A stretch of DNA of 64,000 nucleotides from Calonectria ilicicola. Its lineage: Eukaryota > Ascomycota > Sordariomycetes > Hypocreales > Nectriaceae. The number at the start of each line of letters is the position of its first letter. The stretch's first letter is position 1. The translations under genes were made by a program, and so were the position numbers. The notes under the pieces are model-generated. The model did not search any database and was not told where the DNA came from. It saw nothing but the letters and a program-made list of their open reading frames with translations. Of the stretch, positions 12,411 to 24,685 are shown piece by piece. The stretch spans positions 992,001-1,056,000 of the forward strand of contig CP085827.1 of NCBI GenBank assembly GCA_020809705.1, given 5' to 3'.

Positions 12411-13554
12411 GGCGATTAGATTATGGTATTAGAGAGCGCAAATCGTAAAACCAAGAGATAAATGATTTATCTCGACTTTGATTGCTGCGTATAAGAAGGA
12501 TATTGGATGATGATGAGAAGAAGCTGAATGAGGTGGAAGCGTGGTATGGTGAGGATGGCAGTTGGACAAAGCGATAAGTTGAATTATTTATACAAATGAT
12601 ACTATGCTTCCATCTTTACATCTTGATGACCCTAGCATCACTTTCTTGGAACAAGGCTTAACGAGTCCGAATGTTGGACATTGCCAAGGGATCAAGGCCA
12701 AAGGGCTGAATGCAAGGGAAGGTTGGGCACATCTAGGCGTTGCGCAAAATTTACTGGCTACAGGAAAGATTGAGTACAGTAGTCCCTTGAGAGTTGCGGG
12801 TCGGGAAACTGAGGGAGAAGACCGTTTACCTCTCCACATCTCCTCTCTACAGCTTTGCGGAGTGAATAGTTGGTTGCAATACGGCAATGAAAGGGCGGCA
12901 GAAGAAGGGAACGGCAGCGTCCGAGGGCAAGTAAACCACAACTATGCCCTGGAATAAAGGCACTAATCAGGGCGGCATATAGTCATGTTCAAGGGGATAG
13001 CTTAAGGGAATCGTAAAGGGTTGGCCAATATTAATGCCCTTGTCGGAAGGGAGAATTTTGGTAGGTAGCATCGACCCTGAACGAAACGCGAGACAAGACA
13101 TCAGTTTGGACAGGGGAGCAGTACGGGTCACATGACGCGGGTTCAGAACAAATCTTTTGGCATTTCGAGGAGTCAGCGACACATTCACGTCGTCTACTCA
13201 ACGTCAACCGCGCGAATGCACTATGATTGGATTGGTGTTGTTGTTGTTGTTGTTGTCCTGTCGACCTCACCGACCCAACAGCGCGGTTCGAGACGGCGGT
13301 CCGGAGTTTTCCCGATGCGCTTCGGCCACCTTGAGGGATCCACAGGTAATCTCGTGTGAAGCTTCGTTGCGCGACTGACGACCAGAGAACATCACGATCA
13401 TCAAGCTTTTGGACGACCCCGCGAGCATCAGGTCAGCGACACCGTCCCATCACTAGGAATGCCCTCGGTCGACCGGCATCCCTCACCCACGACTTCATCC
13501 ACCACGACCCGTCCCCGACTGCTATGAGCTACTAGACCAACCCGCCAGCCTATC
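12411..13554. promoter_or_regulatory. Shared divergent intergenic region (secreted protein / LAMTOR1-like)
   Basis: These 1.1 kb separate two start codons that face away from each other, so both promoters must lie here. A TTG/TGT trinucleotide run occurs at 13235-13257. The last 120 bp before the + strand ATG are pyrimidine- and CAC/GAC-rich, as is common in fungal leaders. No specific factor site was identified. Short open frames at 12604-12957 on both strands look like chance. Confidence 0.5.
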
Positions 13555-14115
13555 ATGGGAAACTGCACGTCATCATGCCTGGGCCAGCGCAAGAGCGACG
13601 CCTACGACGAAGATGAGGAGAACCGCCTTCTTTACGATGATGCCAACGGCATGCAATACGGAAGCTTTGGCGAGCAGGGCATGACGGAGAGCGACACGCT
13701 CGAGGCCCAACGGGAGACCGAAGCCCTCCAGAGAGTGGTGGCCAAAACATCAAAGTATGTTGGAACCGACGAGTGGCGGTGTGGTGAAGCGCGATAGCCG
13801 ACGAGTGACTGACATGTTTTCTGCAGCAATATGGTGGACATCTTCGAGATTGCTCCGCAAGATAACACCGCCCGCGGGGCGACGACGCCCTTTGCATACG
13901 CCGGACAAGGCGCACGAGTGGCTCGGTATCAGCATCTAGTGTCGAAACTGAACGCACAGGGCGATGGCCCCGCCCCTGGCGTCAAGGTTGACTGGCTACC
14001 CGAGGATGAAACGATTGAAATGCAACGCAACGGGGCTGCCAGTATTAAGACTATTGAGGCCGATGATGGGCCCCTCGTGGGGACCTTCGCCGATGCGGCC
14101 GCGGCCATGCAGTGA
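13555..14115 (+). CDS. LAMTOR1/Meh1-like lysosome-vacuole membrane adaptor
   Basis: Two exons, 13555-13754 and 13827-14115, with a 72 bp intron (GTATGT...TGCAG). The product is 162 residues. The N-terminus MGNCTSSCLG carries a glycine-2 myristoylation site with Cys4 and Cys8 for palmitoylation, the anchor typical of LAMTOR1 (p18) and yeast Meh1/Ego1. An acidic region (DAYDEDEENRLLYDD) and a helical segment (LEAQRETEALQRVVAKTS) follow. Exon 2 begins NNMVDIFEI, matching the family's short conserved core. In the known family this protein tethers the Ragulator/EGO complex and Rag GTPases to the vacuole for amino-acid signalling to TORC1. The second half (APGVKVDWLPEDETIEM) is the fungal extension. 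The assignment rests on the lipidation motif, size and core motif. The gene converges on the small gene at 19989-20321 across a very long gap. Confidence 0.8.
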
Positions 14116-15911
14116 CGACGACCATGATCTACTCCATTCAGAGACAGCTGACCTCACCGACCTTGTTTTTTTATTTGCTTTATTGCAACAGCGTGGAAGC
14201 CTCATCCAAGATGTGTATGGCCCTCAGGGGTAGAGAAGAGTGGGATAGAAGGCAAAAAGAGACGATCTGTTATTTGTGGCATGACAACGGGACGGGTCAA
14301 CGGACTCACATGACTCTGATTTTTTGCCTAATATTTTTTTTTCTTTCCCGTTATTTGTTTCCCCCCATTGCATTGGTCTTTTGGACGACGGAATGATGCC
14401 ATCCGCCTAATTTTATATTGGCTGAGTGTATGGGATGGGTCACGTCGACTGACTTTTTTTTTTTTTTTTTTACACTGGCGCATTTCTTACGAACGATTAG
14501 CAGAACACACACAAAGCGGCAACCGAAGCCGAGAAACCCACCACGCATCCGCACTAGCTAAGCCGTCAGTTGCCAGTCAACGCATTGGACAAGGTTTACG
14601 TTGGATTGGAGAAGACTCGATCAATCAGTACACGAGATCGGTGCGGCCGTCTATCCCAAACTTAGGGACATTTCTTTGTATCAATCATCATGTTTATTAT
14701 ATTATTTTCCTTTTCTTTTTTTCCCCATGTTCTCTTATCTGTGTTTGGACCAAAATCCTTTTCCTTGATTCATGTGGGCAGGGAAGAGTGGACTTGTACA
14801 AAACAGATACACCCAATCGAATTTCACAGAATTTTTTTGACCATCCGTTGCCGGGCCCAGAAGGAAGAAGAAAGAAAGGCCGACGTGACCTTACATGCGC
14901 TATTGTCATTCATACATGGGACCTACATGGTTCTAAGCCCGAAGCAGAGAGGAGAGGAACCCACCCCAGATCGCTCAACCAGCCTGGTTTGATGCCTTTC
15001 CTTGCTGGCGTCGTTTTTGAGTTTTTTTCTTCCTTATTTGCTTTCCCATCCATGTCGCATTCCCGTTGCTTCCGATTGCTCATATGAGGGTCACGAGTCG
15101 TCGTCGACAGTGATACTGCAACACACGCGAGCCTCAGGGGACAGCAATGACATTCTCACTGGGCCACCGAGGCCCAAGTCTAGACTAGAAAGCCCCGATC
15201 TTGTGAAAACCACGGTCACCGCCCATTTAGCATCAGACACGTGCGCAGACTCACACTGGGGCGAGGTGGTGGGGGCGCCCAAACGACGCGGCGCTAGCCT
15301 CAGAGAAAGGAGAGGTGGCCCTCTCAGCTTTAGCCTGGCCATCGGCCCTCGTTTTAGATTCATTTCTCCGGCTTCGGCTCGCACCGTTGATGGCGGCGTG
15401 CATGGGCCCATCCGCCCTGCTAAGTAAAGGCATGTACCGCACCGCCCTTGCCCACGCACACCACCACTCACACTGCCCTGTCCTGTTGGTGTGGAGGGCT
15501 CGACGAGAGAGGCCCAGGCCGCAGAGCAGTACATTGGCACGCACACGGGTACATAGCACCGACCGACCGACTGACCCTGGGTTCCCCGGGAGCTCGGGAG
15601 CTGGGCCTGCGAGTACGATCCCGCCCACTTACCAAGCCTTCGGGTTCGCTATCCTGGGGGCTGGATCCTTTTTTTTGTGCCTGTTGCTTGTCTTGCTTGT
15701 TGGCCCCCTTTGCCTTCCCCCCCCCTCCCCTTCCTGTCGATTCCCATGGCTTTGGGTCCTGGGTTTCCTTCTAGCCCGCCACTGCGGAACCCCTGGGGAG
15801 GGGGGCTCTGACGAGCGGGCGTGGCACTCCTTAGGCCGGGGTTGAAGAGCCCGGTGGACTGGGTATGGTGGGTTTTGGAGGCGGGTGCGATCCCGAGGCG
15901 CTGGGACAGAT

Positions 15912-15930
15912 GCTTGCTTGCTTGCTTGCT
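15912..15930. repeat. GCTT tetranucleotide microsatellite
   Basis: Nearly five perfect GCTT units lie within intergenic DNA. No coding frame uses it. Confidence 0.8.
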
Positions 15931-17752
15931 CGGCCGGTATCGACTTTTTTTTCTTCTTTCTTCGTCTGCTTCGCCTACTGCTAGCAGTGCCCTTTTTTTC
16001 TTTTTTGAATTTAATTATGGAGCCCCTTGTATCAAGCGTCAGATTTCCAAGGCACGCAGTGCCATTGGAGATGGGGACGGATGAACTTGCGCAGGATCGC
16101 CAATCGCAGATTCTGGCTTTGCGCTGAAGGGGCAATGAAGCGTCCTCTCTTCTCTCTCTCCCCCTCAATCTGCTCTTCAAGCCTTCTGCTACCGTGTCCT
16201 CAGGGGGGGGGGCAAAATACGCGTCTGAACCCAGCTCTCCAGCCGCCCCGACGCTCCAGCCTGGCGCAAAACCCTCAGACAACCAGGAGGCCTTGTCGGT
16301 GTGTCCGTCCGCTGCCGGGGCCGACGACCAGGGCCCCGAGCACACGGCGCGGCGGGCATGACGCAGGCCAGGGCGCTGATATTAATGAGGCACGGCAGAG
16401 CAAGGAACAGGCAAAAGTTAATAAGGGAAGCGACCCAAATGAGCCCACAAGTGACCCCCGGCCGCGGCTGTTAGTACTATGGGCTCTGCCGCCCTTCGCT
16501 CGCCTATTGCCATGCTTGCCGGGTCTAGCTGCCTCTATGTCAGACAGACGACACAGGCGAGCAATAGCGCTTTCTTTTTCAGCTGCAGGGTTGTCTAGTC
16601 GCTAGTCAAGTTTTGCTCTATCATTTTTCCCTATTCAATTTTTTTTTCCTCCTCTCATATCGAAGCAACAGTAGTCGGTCAGCCAGTCCACCGCCCTCCT
16701 CCACCTTTCCAGTTACTAGACTAGTACAATGCCGCACTCTGTATATCTTTTCCCTTGTCCCGTCTCATCTGTCAAAGTCAACTAGTTCAACCAAGCTAGC
16801 CCAGTCCACACACTGCACTGCACCTCCACCTTCTCGCGCGCCCCCTCCCCAGCAAGTTAGATGTAGCCAGGGCACCCCCCCCCATCCCACGCCATGGATC
16901 TTCCCGTCCTAGGGCCACTCACATCTCATTTGACTCCTGCTTGTCCTCACTGCCTGCCCGGGAAAGGGCTGCTGTCAAACCCTGACAGGCCCACCTTTAC
17001 CCTCCTCCCCTCCCATCTCTCCTCCTCAGTCTTCAAATCCTTTCCCTTTAGGACTTGACATATAGTTCCCTATCCGTCCCCTCTCTTCCTCATTCCATCC
17101 GGTCTTGCCCTGCTTCTGTCGACGTGCATGACCAAAACGGCTCCACGGTCCCTTTCGATTCAAAGCCGCCACTTTGATGGGGGTGCGTCTTGCATCTTGC
17201 GTCTTGTGGGATGGCGATGGGGCAGAGGGCCTGGTACCATGGATAGTCCAATGGACGACTCAATTGTGATGCAACTTGAGACTTCATTCTCCGCCTTTTC
17301 CTGCTGCTCGGGCTTTTTCCTTCTTTGCTTCTTTTTGCTCTATACCTTCTTTTCAACCACACACGCCCTCTCCACCTACCTGATGAGTGCTCCTCGTCAT
17401 CCAGAGCCCACCAAAAAGACTCCACGCATGGCGTGTGGTGGTGGTGACACAAGGAGAAGAGAGGAAATGGGAAAAAATTAACCTTGTTGACTGACTGGTG
17501 CTTAGGCTAGGCAGTCACAAAAGACATCAACCCACCCGCCTCACGACCATTACCAACTTGGCCTGGGATACCTTGCCCGTTGCCACATGGGCCGCTGTGC
17601 CTCCCATTCGCCGACCTGTGTGACTGAGCTACATACCTACATACAGCACTCCGATCCCCGATAAGCAGGCAAGGGGGAGGGATCGCACCTGTTTATGCTC
17701 CCGTCTGTCACAGTTACGCCGCACCGGGGGTGTGTGTGTGAACTAGGGGCCC

Positions 17753-17776
17753 AGGAGGGAGGGAGGGAGGGAGGGG
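17753..17776 (+). repeat. GGGA tandem repeat with G-quadruplex potential
   Basis: Consecutive GGGA units ending in a longer G run give more than four G-triplets with one-base loops, the spacing expected to favour a G-quadruplex on the + strand. A CACT repeat follows 40 bp downstream (17814-17833). Confidence 0.7.
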
Positions 17777-18865
17777 GCGCCTTGAAGGCTCCGCAGACGC
17801 CGTCCTTTGCCTGTCACTCACTCACTCACTCACAGCCTTCACTTGTTGGCCCCGTCCCCTTTTTGCCCTTCTCATTCGCTCGATTCTCTTTTAAACTAGG
17901 TGTGTGCGTGTGCGTGTTGTTTGCAGTTTGCGTCTTACCATCTAGTATCCCATCGGCACCTTGATCCTAGTTCCGCCCTTTTACACCCAATCCTTTTGGC
18001 CCCCTCCCCCCGTTCGAACCGTTTCGTTTGCTCCCGCCGTCCGCATTGTTTCTTGCACCGAACGAACCCTACTCGGACCATCCCTCGATCCCCACCGTCG
18101 TCATCGCCGCCGCCGCGCCGCTCCCGCATCGAACCCCGTCCCTGGTCGTCTAAACAAAAAAAAAAAACCTGCCTTTTCTTCCCCTCCTATGGCCCTACAG
18201 CACGCACATACACTTGACGCCACTTTTGGTCTTCTTGTCTCTTCCCTCACCCCCCCCATTCTCGTTCTTCCCCCCTCAATTCCCATCCCATCCCCTCCTC
18301 TTTCCACCCTAGTCACGGCCAGCATTCGCCCCAACCAGGAACTGAGCCGTCCCCCCCGCTGCCGAAAAGGAGGGGCAAGCTTTCTCTCGCTCTCACGCCT
18401 TGTCATTCCCCTCTGGGGCCTCGTCATAGTGCTGCTGCAGTAGAGAAAGCTGGTCCTGATCATCTGGCATGTCATGCTGCCTGGCCCACAATCCTGCGTC
18501 GACCCACGCCCGCACACGTTGACACCCCCTCTCTTTGCTCTCGGATTTCTGCCGCTTTTCTTAATTTTTTCCTTGTCATTTTAATGGCTCCTCTCCTCGG
18601 CTGTTGAGGTGAGGGGGGCCCAGAAAAAAATCACACATACTAACTATAGAAATAATTTTTTTCCTGTTCGAACTTGTCGAATTCTCTTGTGGCAGTTTGT
18701 TTATGGATAAGAATAAAGGTAACCAAGTTTCCTCAAAGAAACTAATAATTTCCCTAAGAAGTGCAGCAAGAGGCCTTGCTGAACAAGATCATGTGAAACG
18801 AAGAACACCCTAAAAGACTTATTTCCTCCCTAAAGCTAATTCCCATTGATGCCCATCATACAAGC

Positions 18866-18884
18866 AAAAAAAAAAAAAAAAAAA
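18866..18884. repeat. Poly-A tract (19 bases)
   Basis: A homopolymer run in non-coding DNA. It is followed by a purine-rich block with AAAAG units (19017-19060) and mixed A/G up to about 19112. There is no adjacent reverse-transcriptase or target-site duplication that would mark a retro-insertion. Confidence 0.8.
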
Positions 18885-19016
18885 GAAGAAATAAGGACGA
18901 CCGAACCACCCATTCCCAATTCCAAAACCCAAAATGCAAATCTTTTTACTCCTTGCCTCTTGCAAGAAAACGACCGTTTACCGGTCGGTTGCTGCTGGCG
19001 GGGGAGGGTTTCAAAG

Positions 19017-19112
19017 AAGAAGAAAAGAAAAGAAAAGAAAAGAAAAGAAAAGAAAAAAAAGAGGAAGCAAGAGGAGAGGGAAAAAAGAAGAAGGAGAAGA
19101 AGAAAAGAAGAG
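19017..19112 (+). repeat. AAAAG pentanucleotide repeat and polypurine tract
   Basis: About eight AAAAG units run into an almost uninterrupted A/G tract of roughly 95 bases. Such polypurine-polypyrimidine DNA can adopt triplex structure. It lies between convergent genes. Confidence 0.8.
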
Positions 19113-19880
19113 TCCATTTTGGAGTCAGAATTGAAATCGTCTCTCCGCCCGACCATCCCCATTCACCATAAGCTCTCACATGTCGTGTCATCGCATAACC
19201 CATCCTTCGTTGACCCTTTCCGTCTCGTCAGACTTTGTTCCTCTCACAATGCCTCATTACCGGCTCCCTGTCAATGCAGGGGCATCCCTATCCACTTCAT
19301 GGTGGTGTTCGTGACGTCCTTGATCTCGTTTCCGGTTTGTGTCTCTTTTTATTCTCTCTTTCCTGCCCTTTTTGTTATTTTGTTTCGGTCTTTTTTTCGT
19401 TTCCTTTTTTCCCTTTTCCCTTTCCCGCTTCTCTTAAATACAAGACATTTTGGAGGAAACTTCCCCCGTCCTTTTTATTTCTCGCGCGGAACAGTTGGCG
19501 GACCTCGCTGGGTTGTCCTGTGAGCCGTTTTCCAGTCTCCCCGCCGCGCGTTTCTCTGGTGGTTGCTTACTGCATTACCGAATGGCCTGCAGTAGTTGCT
19601 GGTGCTGGCTGGTGGCGCGATGCCACCACTGTGAATGTCGTGTTTTCTTTTGCTTGTTTCCCTTCAAGTATTCGGCTCCATGCTTGCCCGCTTGCTAATG
19701 ATGATATAAATGTCCAATGATGCTGATGATGCTGGCGGCCGTTGCTGTCATGTTCTGTACGTGTCTCGTCACTGACAAGGAGTGTTAGCCCAACGTTCCC
19801 TCTCATCTTTTGACCCTATTCCCGTCCTCTTCGTCATTCAAGCCTGCGCCCCCTCTTCTCCATGTTTGAGGCACCCCCCC

Positions 19881-19901
19881 TTTTTTTTTTTTTTTTTTTT
19901 T
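19881..19901. repeat. Poly-T tract (21 bases)
   Basis: A homopolymer run preceded by C7, about 90 bp beyond the 3' end of the minus-strand small gene. Read on the minus strand it is a poly-A just downstream of the stop codon, which is consistent with 3'-flank composition. Confidence 0.75.
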
Positions 19902-19988
19902 AATTCCCTCTTCTCACCCACACCCAAAAATGCACACCACCACACACGCACACACCATACTCCGCAGTAAAAAAAAAATTCCTCATAC

Positions 19989-20321
19989 CTATCCAAGCGA
20001 CATCAGTCTCTCCTCGTGATCCGCTCGTATCCTATTAATCTGCATCATAACCTCTTCCATATCGCCGACCGTTTTTTCGATGGTGGCTTTCCGGTTGCCT
20101 TCGCGCTGCCAGCGTTGAACGTCGCTGTACATCTTGTCGTACCGGCGCTCCTTCTTCTTCACGTCGTGACAGAGCTTACATACGTCGGGCTCCGTTTTTG
20201 TTTCGTAGACTAATTTTAGCCCGCACGTCTCGCCCATTCGATACTCCTTGTTGCACTGCTGACGGAAATGACCCCAGCGCCAGTAGCCGCATTGCCAACG
20301 GGTATGGTCAAAGTAGCACAT
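19989..20321 (-). CDS. Small conserved Cys/Trp-rich fungal protein with CxxC motif
   Basis: A single exon of 110 residues; the ATG at 20321 is chosen because the conserved-looking sequence begins MCYFDHTRWQCGYWRWGHF. The frame stays open upstream to 20450, but that extension is low-complexity. The first 55 residues hold six cysteines, including CKLC at about 52-55, and many aromatic residues, suggesting a small metal-binding fold. The second half (RRYDKMYSDVQRWQREGN...ADHEERLMSLG) is charged and helical, probably a coiled coil. I recognise the type as a conserved hypothetical protein of Hypocreales-like fungi but know no function. It has no signal peptide or membrane segment, so it is probably cytosolic or nuclear. 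Its promoter must lie in the long region to its right. Confidence 0.75.
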   Translation of the reverse strand: MCYFDHTRWQCGYWRWGHFRQQCNKEYRMGETCGLKLVYETKTEPDVCKLCHDVKKKERRYDKMYSDVQRWQREGNRKATIEKTVGDMEEVMMQINRIRADHEERLMSLG

Positions 20322-22471
20322 CGCGACGATGCTGTTTGTTTGGTAGTTGGGTATCAACGACGGGGCTCGCGGAAAGAGAGAGGGAGAGAGGTGGTTGCGA
20401 TCAGCGGCTATAGTAGGCCAAACTGACAATACGGCACGGCACGGCAGCATAGGAAAACAAACAAAACGAAGACGGAAATACGCCCGGCCAAACGAGAGGC
20501 GAACCGAGGCTTAAAACAAGACGGAAGTGACAGGAAGTGACTCGGTGATGTGATGATGGGGAGGGATATGACGGAGTCTCGTTGGGCTTCGATTTGGTTT
20601 CGACGACGTTGGCCGCTTCGTTATTCGACCCGAACCGTTATCTGCACAACCGAGTTAGTTAAAGGTTAGCCTTTCCCGGTTTCATTGTGTTTTGTCATGA
20701 CTCCCAACTCCCGTGTTGAAGCTTTTTTTTTTAATCCCACGATAATTTTTTTTCTCCTTCCGCCCTCTTGTTTTTCCTCACCCTCATGCGCTCTGGACTG
20801 TGCCGTTATGCAAACCACCCGACTTTTGCATCGTTCCGGGATCATCCCCTCTCCACTTGCATTCCCACTTCCCACTCCGCTCCCGCGCTCCCGCTGCCGT
20901 TCCCGTTCGGCAACTTTTTTAGCTTGCGCCCCTCCGCCCGGGGGGGTGGCCAGTGATTACAAATGGGAACGGACAGAGACGAAGAGAGCGAGGAGACAGG
21001 AGGGGGAGAGAAGGGAAATGGGTAGGTCATGGGAGGGAAAATAGAAGGCCAGGAGTGCCAATGGGGGAGGGGGAAAAAAAGAGATGAAATAAGGAATTAA
21101 AAAAAAAAAACACCAATGAGAAGAACTTAAATGGACTAGCATTGAGTTGGTTGCAGAGACACCAAGACAACAGCAACAACAATGCAAAAGGAGGAAAGGA
21201 AAAATATGTCCAGATAACCGGCTTGAGGCCGTGTTGCTGACAGGTTAGACTTACCACGTGCACATGCACTTTCTCACACAACCACACGTAAACGGGCTGG
21301 TAACGACAGTGCTTAGTGGGGGTAATCAAAGTATACCGTCCCCTTGTTCCTTGTGAATACCGTTTTCTCTCCAGCAAGAGGTGATGTGGAGAGGTGTTGG
21401 CAACGGTGTATTGGGATACCCCTGCTCTTGTATAACAAGGTCCGTGTAATTGACCGTCGAGGACAAGCGAGACGCCAGAGAGATGGGGGAACAAGAAGCG
21501 CCGAGAGAAGGTGAGAGGTTTAATAAGGATGATGGCTGTCGCCGCGACAGCGAAGAAGGTAGTGGCCGAGGTTCCCTATTGGAGAATAACAAGGAGGAGG
21601 ATGGATGAGAGTTGTTAGAGGTTGATGACGGGTGACGATGGCAGCAATTTGGTTCCTCTCAGCAGCGCTCGCTTGCAGGCCAAAAAAAATAAAGGAAGAA
21701 AAAAGGATTGTCGTCGTTTTTGGCCAGGTACTCGATTCCCCTCTTTTTCAGCTTTTTCCCTTCTTCCCTTGTATCTCCGAGTTCACACCAAGGGACCGGT
21801 GAAAGAGAAAGAGAGGGAAGGTGGGAGGGGGCCAGCAAATGGAGGGGCGAAGAGGCAGGAAGGATGGAGGGGCCGTGTGTGAGCGTGGAAAGAGGCGTTC
21901 CCGTAAATAAAAGAATAAAATACAATACAGAGCGGATGATTTTTTTTCTTATAAAAAAAAAAACAGAGACGAAAAAAAAATTCATGGGGAGGACCACGGA
22001 GACAGGTCGCAACTTATACCTGTCGTCGGCCGGGGGAGATCGATCGTCGTTTATCCAATCCGTTTGATTCTTTCCCCCGGCTTTTGCAGACAAGCTCGCA
22101 GAACGGACGGGTATTTTCTTTGGTCACTATTATTTTTTGCCCTGCCCACAGTGGGACGGACAGCGCGACCCAACAAGCAGCCCGTTTGCAGAGGCCGGCC
22201 TAGGCCAACGAGACCAGGCCATTTATTTTTTTTATTTTTATTTTTTTATTTTTATTTGCACTTTGCTCATGCTTCCCTCCCCCTTCTTCTCCTGCATTGT
22301 CGGTTTGGCTGCTTCCTGTCCGCCCCCCTGCGGGATAAAAGAGGGCTTGCTTGGGACTGACTTGGATACGTGGATTGGGTATCCGTACTTGATGCCCCAT
22401 ACTGTCCCATCCAGTTCCAATTCACACCACCACCACCATCTCTCTCCACGCCCGCTCACACGCATGCACAC

Positions 22472-22640
22472 TCATACATACCGTACATACATACATACAT
22501 ACATACGTCCATACATTACATGTGTCTTCCTTCACCCATACATCCTTACGTCCATACCTCCTTACATCCATACCTCCATCCATCCAATACACACAATACA
22601 TACATACATACATACATACATACACACACATACTGTATGT
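22472..22640. repeat. TACA/CATC compound microsatellite
   Basis: About 170 bp is dominated by TACA units in two perfect runs (about 22483-22506 and 22596-22624), separated by degenerate CATC/TACC units. It continues the CA-rich composition of the surrounding block. Confidence 0.9.
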
Positions 22641-22950
22641 ACATCCATTTTTTTGTTTCCATCTCGCACGCCCCCCCCTAAACCCTGTCCGCCCTTTCCC
22701 TGCCCCTCTGCCCGGCCGCCATGCGACACCCCCGTTGCCGTTGATGTCTCTGCCGGGGCAGGTGGATGGCCCTGTCCCGTTCCTGGATCCCTGGCTTTTG
22801 CAACCTCGGGGTAGATATATACAGATATACTCGTTTCTTCTTTCTTTACTTGCGATTCTTCTCCCCCCAGCCCACTCATTCTTTGCCTCCCTCCCTTGTC
22901 ATCCCAATCGAATGACAAGCCCACCGCGGAGGCATCCCCTAGCTTCGGGC

Positions 22951-22994
22951 CTAGCACATAGCACAGCACAACACAGCACAGCACAGCACAGCAT
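22951..22994. repeat. AGCAC pentanucleotide repeat
   Basis: About eight AGCAC-type units with one variant unit lie in non-coding DNA within the desert. Confidence 0.85.
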
Positions 22995-23339
22995 ACATGT
23001 TCCCCGTACACACGTGATGATGCCCACTGCTAGCTATACCGTCACTGCTGGCCTTCTCCCGCAACGTCTAGCTCCCTCTAAACTTCCATCTAGCAGTTCT
23101 AGCTCGCCTTCTTCTTCTCCTAGATCCCCGGTTTTGGATCCATGTCCTCGAACCATTCTTCCTCTTGGACCCAGGCCCGGGACCCGGCCGGCCCAGTTCG
23201 CGTCCAGAAGGGGACCTTCTTCCACCCCCCCTGGTGGCCGATTGCCACGTTGATGGCCATGGCTCGAGCATCGAAAAAGAAGGGAAAATTTGGGATAGTC
23301 ATCAAAAATAATCCTGAGACCCGAACATCACTTAATGCT

Positions 23340-23462
23340 GCAACTCTTTCACACCACTCATCACATGCACACCACACACTCTCCTGCACGCATCCACACA
23401 CACTCATACACACACACAACGCACACACACATACATACATACATACATTGGTACACACACAA
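23340..23462. repeat. CA-rich microsatellite block
   Basis: Alternating CACA and CATA units include a short ACAT run near 23431-23450. Similar composition appears as TG-rich sequence at 27505-27690. Confidence 0.75.
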
Positions 23463-24685
23463 ATTGGCTGGCACTCTCCACGCCCCCCAGGAATTAAAAA
23501 AAAGAACAACCCTTTAGGGACAGAAAAAAAAAAAGGAAGGCCAAGCACAGCAGGGAAATCGTAGAATAGAAAGCACCCCTGCTCCCGCACCCCCACACAC
23601 AGCTCGATGTGTGCTACGAGCTGCAGGTCAATCAATAGGGCGGGAGAGAGGCAATGACGGCGCAGGACGGACAAGCTCTCGGAAGCAAGGAGAGGAGAGA
23701 GATGAGCAGGGCTGACGAGAAGGCGAAAAAAGAAACGAACAAATCAAAGGAGGCCAAAACAAACCACCCACCTCTTCGGCACCTCTGGGACTAAGGCCAT
23801 GGGGGGAGGGGGGCCAAGCAGGCTAGGGGACCGTCATGTAGGGGCGTGTGTGACGGACCCTGTCCCTTAGGCGCACGTCTAAGTCATTTGTTCTATGGGT
23901 GCGTGTGTGTCTGCGCGTGTGGTTACATACCACCAGGCGGCCAAAAGAGGCCCATCCCCGCTTTCTGTCTGAGTGCGAATTATTTCTTTTCCGCCAAGTT
24001 CCCAAAGGCACCCCATCACTACGACTTGGAGCATATGTTTTTTTTTTTCTTGGGGGGTGAGAGGGAGGGGGACCAGGGCCAGCAGACCACACCCCGAAAA
24101 AAAAAACCCAAAAAAAAAAAAAACCTCCAAACCGATTACTGGGGAAGTAAGCAAGAGAAGACGAAGTAATTGAAACAAGAGCCCAAAAAAAGGCACGTCG
24201 ACCCTTGCCTACCGTTTCGTTTTTTGGGCTCTCGGCAATATTGGGGGGATTTTTTACCGCTACCACGCAAAATCGCCCACGCACACACCCCCCTCCCCCA
24301 GCGAGCCAGGGTGCTGCTGTCTCGCTGCTGCTGCTGCACTACAGCCCACAAAGACGCATACTACGCACATAGGGACATTCGTGTGGAGGGGGGGGTCACT
24401 GCTGAGCAATTGCCCCTGTCTGGTGTTCCAAATTTGGAAAACGAGAAAATACAATTCTGAAAGAAGAATAAAGAAAAAAAAAAAAAAACAAGAGACAAGA
24501 GACAAGACAGTAAGAAGGAGAGGCTGGTCGGGGTCAAGAGGAGGAGGGGGGTGGGCGGCGAGGCCTACGTGACGGGGTTTTCCATGCATACAACTTACAG
24601 CAACTAACTGATTAGACCGGGTCACATAGTCGGCCGGGCCATGTTTATTGCCCAAGAAGACAAAAAGGCAAGGAAAGGGAAAAGG

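Larger units (their letters stand above)
14116..19988. other. 5.9 kb region between convergent genes, pyrimidine-rich, no credible gene
   Basis: Both flanking genes point into this stretch, so it holds no promoter they need, yet it is almost 6 kb long. The + strand is strongly CT-rich at about 16600-18520, a composition fungi usually show just upstream of genes. Homopolymer and simple repeats are frequent: T18 at 14454, GCTT at 15912, GGGA at 17753, CACT at 17814, A19 at 18866, AAAAG at 19017, T21 at 19881. The longest frames (14368-15087 +, 15629-16345 -, 18846-19523 +) are low-complexity and show no domains. An unannotated non-coding transcript or spliced short-exon gene cannot be excluded. 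Confidence 0.5.

Noticed and set aside
15629..16345. 238-codon - strand frame and overlapping + strand frames
   Set aside because: All are Pro/Arg/Ser-rich translations of GC-rich intergenic DNA without domains.
18846..19523. 225-codon + strand Lys/Glu-rich frame
   Set aside because: Produced by the poly-A and AAAAG tracts, followed by a Phe/Leu-rich stretch from the pyrimidine tract.
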